Positions 1 through 7,106 of a stretch of DNA of 13,729 nt are shown piece by piece. The first letter of the stretch is position 1; each line of letters opens with the position of its first letter. A program made the translations under genes and the position numbers. Below the pieces are notes generated by a model, which saw only the letters and a list, made by a program, of their open reading frames with translations, was not told where the DNA came from and searched no databases. The stretch comes from Alphaproteobacteria bacterium (GTDB taxonomy: Bacteria > Pseudomonadota > Alphaproteobacteria > Sphingomonadales > Sphingomonadaceae): positions 1-13,729 of the forward strand of contig JAQGLD010000078.1 in assembly GCA_028293055.1 (NCBI GenBank). Direction: 5' to 3'.

Positions 1-412
1 AAGCCGTCCGGCGTCCGCTGCGCAGCGAGGAGTCCACGCTCAGTTCGCCAGGTCCGGCGGCTGCAAGATAAAGGAAGAGAAAGCAGAACAGGATCGCGGC
101 GTCGCCGCCGTTGACCGCGGGGTAGAAGGATTTGGATCCGTGGAACATCCAATAGGCGACCGCCATCTCGCCGGCGGCGAGGAAGGCCGCCGGGCGGGTG
201 AACAGGCCGAGGGCGATCAGCGCGCCGGTGACCGTCTCGATCACCCCTGCCGCTCCTAGCAGCGTGGCGAGCGGTTGCGCACCGGGCTGCGCGCCCGGCG
301 GGAAGCCGATCAGCTTGACCAGCCCATGTTCGAGGAAGAGCAGGCCCGCGACGACCCGCAACAGGCCCAGGAGCTGGGAAGAATAGCGGCTGAGACCATC
401 GAAGCTCGGCAT
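1..412 (-). CDS. DoxX family membrane protein (C-terminus cut by window edge)
   Basis: The minus-strand frame stays open from an ATG to the left edge, so the stop lies outside the window. The visible 137 codons begin MPSFDGLSRYSSQLLGLLRV and contain DoxX-family signatures: an N-terminal hydrophobic helix ending LLFLEHGLVKLIGFP (about residues 10-35), a second segment TLLGAAGVIETVTGALIALG, the motif GLFTRPAAFLAAGEMAVAYW, and a last helix AAILFCFLFLYLAAAG. DoxX proteins are small four-helix inner-membrane proteins of mostly unclear role, with links to redox and thiol stress in some species. An alternative ATG three codons upstream (421) has no spaced ribosome site, whereas AAGGA lies 8 nt before the chosen ATG. 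It follows the phosphatase gene on the same strand after a gap of about 80 nt and may be cotranscribed. The family call is from motifs; the function is unknown. Confidence 0.85.
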   Translation of the reverse strand, partial: MPSFDGLSRYSSQLLGLLRVVAGLLFLEHGLVKLIGFPPGAQPGAQPLATLLGAAGVIETVTGALIALGLFTRPAAFLAAGEMAVAYWMFHGSKSFYPAVNGGDAAILFCFLFLYLAAAGPGELSVDSSLRSGRRTA

Positions 413-420
413 GTTCGGCA

Positions 421-425
421 TCCTT
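421..425 (-). promoter_or_regulatory. Shine-Dalgarno site of the DoxX gene
   Basis: AAGGA read on the minus strand, 8 nt upstream of the ATG at 412. It overlaps the alternative ATG at 421 and so favours the downstream start. Confidence 0.45.
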
Positions 426-496
426 GCTGTCGGACAGAGATCGAACCTATCAAAGATTCCTGTCGAAGGCGATGTGGTTGGTTCTGCCCCCGCGGT

Positions 497-2563
497 TCAA
501 ATCGACAGCTTGGGATCGCCTTCCAGAATGTTTCGCTCGAGCTTCGGACGCTCGCCGGAACGCCAGCGCGGTGCGCCGTGAACGACCCGGTAGCGGAGCG
601 GGCCGCCATCCTGCCCCGGAGCGCGGACGATCGGGCGCTCGATGCAGACGAACTCGACATCGATCCGTTCGGGGCCGGCTGTCACTATCGAATAACCGTG
701 GCCGCCCATGTCGACGAATTCGAGATGGGGCGCGAGATCGGGATTGGTCGCCGCGCGGGCGCGCTCGATGTCGCCCGAACGGGCATATTCGAGCGCGCTG
801 GCGACTCCGCGATGGAGCAGGAGGTTGACCGTCCCTTCCGGCTTGGCCGCGCCTTCGCGATCGGCGACCCAGAGCGGCCGCAGCGGATGCGACTTCGGGA
901 AATTATGCTCGAGTGCTTCGAGCAGGCCGGGCGCCGAGAGCGAGCCGGTGATGAAGGCGATGCCGACCGGCTCGAACGGCGACGTGGCCAAGGCCTTGGC
1001 GGCATAACCCGCCCAGAAGCTGTGGCGGTCTCCCGACACGGTGACGAAGCCCTGGATTCCAGCGTCGCGCACCCAATCGTAAAGCTCGGCGCGCTCATGA
1101 TAGGCGCCGCTCATGTCGCCCCCGCCGGAGCAGGCATAGCCTGCGCCAGGCCAGCGGCTGGTCAATCCGGCCGGCAAATTCTGCGGATCGGCCCTGAAGT
1201 CTAGGGTTCCGTTGGTCGCCGCCCAGATCTTCCAGGTCGCGCGCGACGCGGCCAGCCGTGCCTTGAACCAGGCCTTCTGCTCGCGGCCAAGCCGGGTGAA
1301 GGGGTCGCCGTCCTTGCGGAAATTGGGCACATGGACCGTCCCAAAAGCTATCGAGTCCGAGGGATCGCCGTCCCGCCAGGCGCGGCCGGCGTCGATCATC
1401 GCCAACGCCTCCTCGGGGTAGAAATTGGGGAAATCGGGGAAGTCGATCGCAGCCCCCTCCGGCCGGTCGGTCTGATCCTGCATCATATAGCTATGCAGGT
1501 CGGTGATGATCAGCTCGATGTGGCGCCCGTAGCGAAATGCCCGGTAGGCGGTCATGCTGCCGATCGCAGCGCGATTGTTGGGCTCGTCGCCGAGGCCTTC
1601 CCGGTCGAAGCGGGTGATCGGCGCGACGCTCACAGTTGGCGGGTCGAAACGATCGAGGCCCGGCCCGGACGCCTTGCGCACCCGCGAGGGAATATATTCC
1701 CACCAGGCCTGGTTGGCCGCGACGCGGAGCGGCTGGGCGGGCTCCACCTCGGCGCCGTATCGGATGAAGCTCTGCCAGCCCATCCACGAAAATTCGTGGT
1801 TGTCGCCGATGCAGACGAACGGAAAGAGCGCCCGCGCGTCCTGGATATCGGGATCGGCGATATGGGCGCGGTAGACCATGCGATAGCCAGCCAGGTTGGT
1901 CGGCACATGGAAGTTGGAGACCTTGCGGGAGTCCGGCACCCGGCCGAGGTCGTAGACCGTGCGATCGTAGCGATGCGACACCTCATCCGGATATTCGACC
2001 ACCTCGTAGATGAAGTCGCCCAGATGGAGGACGAAGCCGAGCCGCTGGTCCACCGCGGCCCTTCCGTCCTCCCAGATCATCCGCCGGAAGGCGTTCTGCG
2101 CGCCTTCGTTGACGCTCTGGCAGGAGACGAAAGCGAATCGCACCGAGCTCCCGTCGCTGTCGCGCGGCGCGGTGCGGGTGCGGCCGATCCGGCTGCCATT
2201 GCCGTCCGCGTCGACGAATCGATACCAATAATAAGTCGAGGGCTTGAGCCCGCCGACCAGCGCCCGGCACGTCCAGTCGGATGCGGCGAGGACCGGGGCG
2301 GAAGCACTTGCGACGACACGATCGAAGCCGGGGTCGAGCGCGACCTCGACCCGCAGATCGTGGCGGTCGCCGGCGGCGAAGGGGCGCCGGGTCCACAGGA
2401 TGACGCTATGCGAATCCGGATCGCCGGAAGCGACTCCTTCGGGATAGAGATCGCGGCGCTCCCGCCAGGCGGCTCCAGTGGCCCGGGCGCGACCGGCCCA
2501 CAGCCCGACCGCTCCGATCGCCGATGCCCCGGCGATAAATTCACGACGATCGATCCGTTCCAA
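497..2563 (-). CDS. phoD: PhoD-type alkaline phosphatase/phosphodiesterase, Tat-exported
   Basis: This 688-residue protein is a metallophosphoesterase of the PhoD family, which hydrolyses phosphomono- or diesters outside the cytoplasm. The N-terminus reads ERIDRREFIAGASAIGAVG, a twin-arginine signal (R6-R7) followed by a hydrophobic stretch and the ARA cleavage region, so export folded with bound metal is likely. A PhoD N-terminal domain follows (VASGDPDSHSVILWTR, residues 44-59). The metal-site motifs are FVLHLGDFIYE (D183), CIGDNHEFSW (D254, H256), NGTLDF (N451) and VTVSGDRHSFWAGY (D512, H514). The GDNHE box differs from the WDDHE of Bacillus PhoD, so substrate range may differ. I chose a TTG start because it sits directly before the Tat motif with AAGGGGGG 7 nt upstream; the frame stays open 68 codons further upstream but that stretch has no protein character. 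It lies 154 nt after the kinase gene; no Pho box was recognised. Confidence 0.9.
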   Translation of the reverse strand: MERIDRREFIAGASAIGAVGLWAGRARATGAAWRERRDLYPEGVASGDPDSHSVILWTRRPFAAGDRHDLRVEVALDPGFDRVVASASAPVLAASDWTCRALVGGLKPSTYYWYRFVDADGNGSRIGRTRTAPRDSDGSSVRFAFVSCQSVNEGAQNAFRRMIWEDGRAAVDQRLGFVLHLGDFIYEVVEYPDEVSHRYDRTVYDLGRVPDSRKVSNFHVPTNLAGYRMVYRAHIADPDIQDARALFPFVCIGDNHEFSWMGWQSFIRYGAEVEPAQPLRVAANQAWWEYIPSRVRKASGPGLDRFDPPTVSVAPITRFDREGLGDEPNNRAAIGSMTAYRAFRYGRHIELIITDLHSYMMQDQTDRPEGAAIDFPDFPNFYPEEALAMIDAGRAWRDGDPSDSIAFGTVHVPNFRKDGDPFTRLGREQKAWFKARLAASRATWKIWAATNGTLDFRADPQNLPAGLTSRWPGAGYACSGGGDMSGAYHERAELYDWVRDAGIQGFVTVSGDRHSFWAGYAAKALATSPFEPVGIAFITGSLSAPGLLEALEHNFPKSHPLRPLWVADREGAAKPEGTVNLLLHRGVASALEYARSGDIERARAATNPDLAPHLEFVDMGGHGYSIVTAGPERIDVEFVCIERPIVRAPGQDGGPLRYRVVHGAPRWRSGERPKLERNILEGDPKLSI

Positions 2564-2570
2564 GGCCCAT

Positions 2571-2578
2571 CCCCCCTT
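2571..2578 (-). promoter_or_regulatory. Shine-Dalgarno site fixing the TTG start of phoD
   Basis: AAGGGGGG on the minus strand, 7 nt before TTG. No ATG or GTG in the same frame sits at a suitable distance, so this site decides the start. Confidence 0.55.
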
Positions 2579-2639
2579 GCCGAGGACCAGGCCATAGACC
2601 GCGACGGCGGCAATTCGGCCGCCCGTCTGCGAACGGCAG

Positions 2640-2662
2640 GGCCCGCTCGACGAAAGCGGGCC
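2640..2662 (-). terminator. Candidate terminator hairpin after the sensor kinase gene
   Basis: A perfect 8-bp inverted repeat, GGCCCGCT/AGCGGGCC, with a 7-nt loop lies about 55 nt beyond the kinase stop and about 75 nt before phoD. No clear T-tract follows on the minus strand, so it could be a weak or processed terminator or an mRNA-end stabiliser. It may separate the signalling operon from phoD. Confidence 0.4.
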
Positions 2663-2717
2663 GCGATGCCGCAGCGACAGCGAAAATGGGCTTGGCGACT
2701 CAGGCGTGGGCGCGGCC

Positions 2718-4073
2718 TCAACCGCGAATAAGCGGCAAAACCATCGCGGCGCTGAGACCGGGCGCATTGTCCCCGATGATCAGACGACCACCGTGCGCGC
2801 CGGCAATCGCCGAGACCAGGTTCAGGCCAAGGCCGTGCCCCGGAGTCGATCGACTTTGCTCGAGACGAACGAAGCGTCTGGTGACCCGCTCGCGATCCGC
2901 TGCCGGCACTCCGGGTCCGTTGTCGGAGACCACGACAGATACCTCGTCGCCCTCGCGCTGGACCCGCAGGCCGATCCGGGTGCCCGGAGGTGTGTGCTTC
3001 TGCGCGTTGCTCAGGAGATTGCCCAGGGCCTGGGCGATCAGTTCGCGATCGCCGAGCACGGTCAAGCCCTGGTCCACGGCGCATTCCAGCCGGCGGCCGC
3101 CGTCGGTCAAAGCAGGCGTGTAGATCTCGCACAGGTCCGCGGCGATCCCGCCTATGTCGATCGGAACGAAGGTCTTCGCGAGCTCGCCGGCCTCGACCTC
3201 CGCGATTCGTAGCATGGCACCAAACAGCGCGAGCAGGGCTTCGCTCTGTTCTAGCGCGCCTCGCAACATTTCCCGCTGACGGGCGGGATCGATGTCCTCC
3301 TCGAGAGAGGTCTCGAGTGCGTTGCGAAGGCGCGCCAGCGGCGTGCGGAGATCATGCGCGACATCGCTGGAAACCTGGCGCAGATTGGTCAGCAGCAGCT
3401 CGATCCTGTCGAGCATGGCGTTGACCGAGGTGGCGAGCTGATCGAACTCGTCGCCGCGCTTGCCGACCGGCACGCGCCGTTCCATGTCCCCCGCAACGAT
3501 CGCCTCGGCCGTCGCGCCGATTCTCGCAAGCCGCGCCCTGAGGTATGCGCCGAGAAAGAGCGCGCCGCCGCAACCTATCAGGAGGATCACCAAGAACCCG
3601 ATTCCGAACAGGGCGAGGATCGTATTATCTATCCGCTCCAGCCCTTCGAGATCGACCGCGATGACAAGGATTCGGCCATCGACCAAAGGCGTGGCGAGGG
3701 TGCGCTGACGGCGCGCTCCGCCTCCCGGTGCCAGATACACCCTGTTTCGGAGGCCAAGGGGCGGAAGCGTGCCGATTCGCCCCACGATGCGACGCGATTC
3801 ACGGTCGAACAGCGCGTAACGGTAGCCGGTGGCCTCGGTGCCGGCCGGTCGCGCCGCAAGCGTCTGGACGAGGTCGTCCAGGCCTTCGTCCCCATAGCCA
3901 CGCTTCAGTTGCTCGGCCTCCCGTATCAGGGACGTATCCTGCTGGGCGCGGAAGGCGGCGTCGGCTGCGAAATAGACCAGGGCGCCGAGGCAAAGCATGG
4001 CCAGGGCGAAAGCCGCGGAATAGATGAAGGCGATCCGATAGGCCGCGCTGTTTTTCAGGTCACGCATCGGCAC
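2718..4073 (-). CDS. HAMP-domain sensor histidine kinase
   Basis: An inner-membrane sensor kinase of 451 residues (449 if the ATG at 4067 is used instead of the GTG at 4073). Two membrane segments at about 12-37 and 151-178 flank a periplasmic sensor of roughly 110 residues. A HAMP linker (about 180-232, ending GDEFDQLATSVNAMLDRI) leads to the HisKA box SSDVAHDLRTPLARLRNALE with phosphoacceptor His240. The ATPase domain shows the N box NLLSNAQKH (351-360), G1 box VSDNGPGVP (382-390) and G2 box GHGLGLNLV (412-420), so all catalytic boxes are intact. Its start overlaps the stop of the response regulator gene, making it the cognate partner. Architecture resembles the QseC/PmrB group. The sensor domain has no motif I can tie to a ligand, so the stimulus is unknown. 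Confidence 0.93.
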   Translation of the reverse strand: MPMRDLKNSAAYRIAFIYSAAFALAMLCLGALVYFAADAAFRAQQDTSLIREAEQLKRGYGDEGLDDLVQTLAARPAGTEATGYRYALFDRESRRIVGRIGTLPPLGLRNRVYLAPGGGARRQRTLATPLVDGRILVIAVDLEGLERIDNTILALFGIGFLVILLIGCGGALFLGAYLRARLARIGATAEAIVAGDMERRVPVGKRGDEFDQLATSVNAMLDRIELLLTNLRQVSSDVAHDLRTPLARLRNALETSLEEDIDPARQREMLRGALEQSEALLALFGAMLRIAEVEAGELAKTFVPIDIGGIAADLCEIYTPALTDGGRRLECAVDQGLTVLGDRELIAQALGNLLSNAQKHTPPGTRIGLRVQREGDEVSVVVSDNGPGVPAADRERVTRRFVRLEQSRSTPGHGLGLNLVSAIAGAHGGRLIIGDNAPGLSAAMVLPLIRG

Positions 4074-4737
4074 GGAACCGATAGCCTATGCCCCGCAATG
4101 TCTCGATCGGATCCCGGTCGAAGCCCTCGTTCAGCTTCGATCGCAATCGGCTCAGATGGCTCTCGATGATGTTGCTGTCGGTCTCGAAATGATAGCCCCA
4201 GATACTCTCGAGCAGCATCGTCCTGGTCACGACCCGCCCGGCATTGCGCATCAGCTGCTCGAGTATCGCGAACTCACGGGTCTGAAGCCGGACGAGGCGG
4301 CCCGCCCGCCTGACTTCGCGGGCGAGCAGATCCAGCGAGACCTCGCCGACATGGAAGGCGGTCGGCACATCGACCATGGGCGGGCGACGAAGCAAGGCGG
4401 CCAGCCTTGCCGCGAGCTCGGAAAAGGCGAACGGCTTGGTGAGATAGTCGTCGGCTCCGGCGCCGAGGCCCTGAACGCGATCCGCGATCCCGCCTAGCGC
4501 CGTGAGCATGAGCACCGGCAAGCGGATCCCGCTCGCTCGCCAGCGCCTGACGAGATCGACCCCGTCCAGCTCGGGCAGCAGGCGATCGACCACCGCAACA
4601 TCGAATGTCTCGGTCAGCCCGTAGTGCAGCGCCTCGGCGCCGTCCCTCGCGATGGTGACCACGTGGCCGGACTCGACGAGCCTGCGCTCGATGAATCCGG
4701 CCGTGTCGCCGTCGTCCTCCGCGATCAGGACGCGCAT
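4060..4737 (-). CDS. OmpR/PhoB-family response regulator
   Basis: A 225-residue two-domain DNA-binding regulator. The receiver domain (1-115) has the acidic pair D8-D9, phosphoacceptor D51 (in VAVVDRLLPELDG), T79 and K101 (LTKPF), so it should be phosphorylatable. The C-terminal winged helix (about 125-223) carries LQTREFAILEQLMRNAGRVVTR and the typical end IETLRGIGYRF. The ATG has GGAAG 6 nt upstream. The stop overlaps the downstream kinase start, and the PepSY gene lies 105 nt upstream on the same strand. It resembles QseB/PmrA-like regulators. The targets are unknown; autoregulation of the operon through the region upstream of the PepSY gene is a reasonable inference. Confidence 0.95.
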   Translation of the reverse strand: MRVLIAEDDGDTAGFIERRLVESGHVVTIARDGAEALHYGLTETFDVAVVDRLLPELDGVDLVRRWRASGIRLPVLMLTALGGIADRVQGLGAGADDYLTKPFAFSELAARLAALLRRPPMVDVPTAFHVGEVSLDLLAREVRRAGRLVRLQTREFAILEQLMRNAGRVVTRTMLLESIWGYHFETDSNIIESHLSRLRSKLNEGFDRDPIETLRGIGYRFRADA

Positions 4738-4813
4738 GCGCCGCTTCCGCAGGTCGCGCCCGACAGGCGAGCGACCGCTCGGGCCGCATCGCCAGGCCGC
4801 GACCAGCGGCGCG

Positions 4814-4829
4814 CCTGCGCTCGCGCAGG
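4814..4829 (-). repeat. Inverted repeat between the PepSY and regulator genes
   Basis: CCTGCG/CGCAGG, a perfect 6-bp stem with a 4-nt loop, 15 nt beyond the PepSY stop. A second palindrome, CGAGCG-AC-CGCTCG, lies at 4768-4781 in the same 105-nt gap. Neither has a T-tract. They could partly terminate transcription or protect the upstream message, setting the ratio of PepSY protein to regulator; this is an inference. Confidence 0.35.
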
Positions 4830-4842
4830 GCTCGTCACGGGC

Positions 4843-5139
4843 TCAATCCTTGTCACGCAGCCCTTCAAATTTGTTCTCGACGATGCGCCCGCTATTGGCA
4901 TCGACGCCGATCTCGTGGATGCGGTTTCCCTGGCGAATGTCGAACGAGTAGCGCCAGCCGCCGCCTTCCTTCTCATATTCCGCATCCTGAATTCGCCCGG
5001 GAGACACCTTCAGCGCGATTGCGCGCGCCTGGGCCATCGTGAGCTTCGCTTTCGGCGCCGGGGAGGACGCGCCGGCAGGGGCCGCGGGAATTGCGAGCAC
5101 GGCGACGGTGGCAAGGATCAACGATGAAATCTTGGACAT
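4843..5139 (-). CDS. Secreted PepSY-domain protein
   Basis: A 98-residue protein with a Sec-type signal peptide (MSKISSLILATVAVLAIPAAPAGA, cleavage near residue 24). One PepSY domain follows (about 32-90), recognisable from LTMAQARAIALKVSPGRI, then GGGWRYSFDIRQGNRIHEIGV and the usual DANSGRIVE ending. PepSY domains are small periplasmic modules thought to modulate partner proteins, originally proposed as peptidase inhibitors. The ATG has GAGG 6 nt upstream. Lone PepSY proteins are often encoded just before QseBC-like two-component systems, as here, which suggests a periplasmic modulator or an output of the kinase. That role is inferred from context; the domain itself is clear. Confidence 0.88.
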   Translation of the reverse strand: MSKISSLILATVAVLAIPAAPAGASSPAPKAKLTMAQARAIALKVSPGRIQDAEYEKEGGGWRYSFDIRQGNRIHEIGVDANSGRIVENKFEGLRDKD

Positions 5140-5366
5140 GGCTCTACCTCGATGGATCGACCCGAAGATTGGATCGCCCTCTCCATAATCGCTCCAGCTT
5201 GGCCCAGCGTTGCGCGAGCATTTAGACTTCCCAACGTTGGTGAATGCCGGTCGAACGCCGCGGCTGTCGCGGCGAGCGAGCGGGTCGGAGGCTCGGATCA
5301 GGTCCAACACGCATGCGAGCGAAACGCCGCTGGATAGAACTTCAACGCCGGTTCCGGCAGCGCGGG
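5140..5366 (-). promoter_or_regulatory. Upstream region of the PepSY/two-component operon
   Basis: The 227 nt between the YncE-like and PepSY genes must hold any promoter of the signalling operon. It contains a perfect 10-bp palindrome, CCAACGTTGG (5231-5240). Its decamer CCCAACGTTG recurs with one change as CCCAGCGTTG at 5203-5212, a 27-nt period. A short inverted repeat GCCGG-TT-CCGGC (5347-5358) lies just after the YncE-like stop. No convincing -35/-10 pair was found, so the promoter itself is not placed. Confidence 0.35.
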
Positions 5367-6386
5367 TCAGTCGGCCGGGTCGAACATCAGCAGCTTGAGA
5401 GTGCCGGGTCGCACATGCCTGCGGCCACCTTGCGTCGGGCTGGGGTCCGTCTCGGCGGCGGGTACGAACAGACGCCCGGTAATCGGGTCCAATGCCATCG
5501 TGCGCCCGCTGACCTGCGTGGCGATCGGCTCGAGGCCCTCATATCGGTCGGGCGTGAGCTGGCGGAACACACTGATCGTACCGTCCGCGCCATTGGAGCT
5601 GAACACACGCTTCCGCCTGGCGTCGAAGGCGACCGCGTCGTTGCCGCGCCCGATCGGAAGCGTGGCGACGACGCGTCCGTCATCGATGTTCATGACGACC
5701 ATCACGGCATTGGCGCATCCCAGGAAGGCTCTCCGGCCTTTGCTGTCGACCGCCAGTCCGTGGGGGCTCGAGCAGCCGGGGGCCGGCCAGTGCGCGACGA
5801 GGCGGTTGGAACGCGCATTGACCTTGATGAGGTCCCCGTTACCCTCGCCTGCCACATAGACGCTGCCTGAATCGTCGCTCGCCGCATATTCGAGCTTTTC
5901 CCCGGCGTGGATGGTGGCGATCACCTTGTCCTGCCTTGGATCTATGACCGAGATCGACGCTGGATCGCCTTCGATCACGAAGACGTGGCCGGTCGAACCC
6001 TCCCGGACGATGCCGTCGGCGTCCGCTGCGGCGGGGATGCGCCTGGTGACGGCCAGAGTTCGCAGGTTGAAGGCGACGGCGACACCTGCACTGCCGTCAT
6101 CGGTGAACCCCTCGCCGGTCAAAGGCGACACCGCGATGCCATGGGTACCACCCTGGATTCCTTCGACAGTCCCGACGATCTTGCCAGATGCCGGGTCGAT
6201 GACGGTCAGTCTGTCCCCATGAGCGACATAGACCCTCCGGGTCGCCGCATCGGACACGACATAATCCCAGCGGTCCGGTGCTCCGAGCGGCACCGCTCCA
6301 ACCAGCCGATAGGCGGGCGTCGCCCAGGTGGAAGTGCCGCAGAGCAGAGCGGCGGCGGCGGCGAGCGACAGGCGAATTCTAAACAT
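5367..6386 (-). CDS. Secreted YncE-like beta-propeller protein
   Basis: A 339-residue protein with a signal peptide (MFRIRLSLAAAAALLCGTSTWA, cleavage near residue 22). It has a chain of roughly 40-residue repeats typical of YncE/NHL-like seven-bladed propellers: RRVYVAHGDRLTVIDPASGKIVGTV, GHVFVIEGDPASISVIDPRQDKVIATI, SGSVYVAGEGNGDLIKVN and KRVFSSNGADGTISVF each give a V/F-Y/V core followed by a D-x-x-x-G/D-K/R turn. Such proteins are usually periplasmic, with binding or scaffold roles that are poorly defined. The start is the ATG with GGAG upstream; the frame extends 14 codons further without a signal-like sequence. It is codirectional with the PepSY operon but 227 nt away, so cotranscription is uncertain. 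No enzyme motif is visible. Confidence 0.87.
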   Translation of the reverse strand: MFRIRLSLAAAAALLCGTSTWATPAYRLVGAVPLGAPDRWDYVVSDAATRRVYVAHGDRLTVIDPASGKIVGTVEGIQGGTHGIAVSPLTGEGFTDDGSAGVAVAFNLRTLAVTRRIPAAADADGIVREGSTGHVFVIEGDPASISVIDPRQDKVIATIHAGEKLEYAASDDSGSVYVAGEGNGDLIKVNARSNRLVAHWPAPGCSSPHGLAVDSKGRRAFLGCANAVMVVMNIDDGRVVATLPIGRGNDAVAFDARRKRVFSSNGADGTISVFRQLTPDRYEGLEPIATQVSGRTMALDPITGRLFVPAAETDPSPTQGGRRHVRPGTLKLLMFDPAD

Positions 6387-6948
6387 GAAACTCTCCGATG
6401 TTGATGGTGCACGTGTGTTCGGTCGCACTGTAGGAGCCGATCAACCGGTCGGTCCGGTCAGCACGTACCGCGCCGCCCAGGCGTCGCCATTGCATACCGC
6501 GCGTGGTTCTAGGGAGGGCGCCCGCATTGCAGCTCAGCCCGACTACGCGGGCGGCAAGCGGCACTTGGTCGAACTTCATGCCTGCACAACACTCATGTGC
6601 CTTCGCCGCTCCCCTCTCGCGGCGCGCTGAGCTGCGGCGAATTGTTCCTGCGATTGTTCCGGGTCGCGAAGATCAGCAGTCGAGCGAACAATGCCCAGCC
6701 CTCGCAATGTCCGAGATAGCGAAGCCCGGACGCCCGGTACGTGTCGTCCATGGCGGCGTCCGCCCGGGCGGCCGGAACATCGACCTCGTGGGCGCTGACG
6801 TTGAGCTCGGCGAACATGCGCGCAAGACGGCACAGGACGGGCGAATCCGCAGCGGGCGCCGATAATAAGGAATGCCGCGGGACTTGGTCGGCTCGACGCC
6901 TCTGCGCACGATGCGCGGCGGCCCGCAGGCCGACTGTCTTGAGGAAAA
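6387..6948. other. Gene-poor stretch between the YncE-like gene and tRNA-Arg
   Basis: About 560 bp without a confident gene. It should hold the promoter of the YncE-like gene and the tRNA 3' processing region. Visible items are the inverted repeat ACCGG-TCGGT-CCGGT near 6440, two copies of ATTGTTCC about 12 nt apart near 6640-6660 facing an inverted GAACAAT near 6690, and the weak minus-strand ORF listed separately. I saw no transposase, integrase or duplicated tRNA end. Confidence 0.5.
6593..6817 (-). CDS. Doubtful small hypothetical protein or gene remnant
   Basis: A 74-codon minus-strand ORF beginning MFAELNVSAHEVDVPAARAD and containing RYLGHCEGWALFARLLIFAT, a possible short hydrophobic segment near residues 40-52. 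For: third codon positions are mostly G or C, as in real genes here, and the frame stays open well upstream of the ATG. Against: there is no Shine-Dalgarno sequence before the ATG, no recognised domain, and the C-terminus (RNNRRNNSPQLSAPREGSGE) is low complexity. It could be a small real gene, a decayed fragment beside the tRNA, or chance. I do not recognise it. Confidence 0.25.
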   Translation of the reverse strand: MFAELNVSAHEVDVPAARADAAMDDTYRASGLRYLGHCEGWALFARLLIFATRNNRRNNSPQLSAPREGSGEGT

Positions 6949-7025
6949 TGGCGCGCCCGGAAGGATTCGAACCTCCGGCCCCCAGATTCGTAGTCTGGTG
7001 CTCTATCCAGCTGAGCTACGGGCGC
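6949..7025 (-). tRNA. tRNA-Arg (anticodon ACG)
   Basis: The minus strand folds into a complete 77-nt cloverleaf. The acceptor stem is GCGCCCG paired with CGGGCGC, the discriminator is G and an encoded CCA follows. The D arm region is GCTCAGCTGGATAGAGC. The anticodon arm CCAGA-CTACGAA-TCTGG gives anticodon ACG. The T arm is GGAGG-TTCGAAT-CCTTC with one G-U pair. The ACG anticodon implies A34-to-inosine editing by TadA to read CGU, CGC and CGA. A TTTTCC run follows the CCA. Confidence 0.97.
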
Positions 7026-7038
7026 TTGGAAGGTGGCG

Positions 7039-7066
7039 ACATAAGGGGAAGGTTCGCGCGACGCAA
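7039..7066 (-). promoter_or_regulatory. Candidate sigma-70-type promoter of tRNA-Arg
   Basis: TTGCGT and TTATGT on the minus strand are separated by 16 nt, with the -10-like box ending 13 nt before the mature tRNA 5' end. Spacing and position suit a tRNA promoter. The -35 box overlaps the inverted repeat CGCAAC-CCC-GTTGCG (7062-7076). Confidence 0.35.
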
Positions 7067-7106
7067 CCCCGTTGCGGGCAATGATCGGGGCGCATAGGGC
7101 TAGCCC

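Noticed and set aside
1331..2731. Long plus-strand ORF (466 codons) opposite phoD, and similarly 275-1204
   Set aside because: It lies antisense to a protein with clear Tat and PhoD motifs. Its own product is Arg/Asp/Ala-rich with no domain, the usual mirror frame of high-GC genes.
6949..7025. tRNA-Arg as an attachment site of an integrated element
   Set aside because: No copy of the tRNA 3' end and no integrase or phage gene could be found in the window, so there is no direct support.
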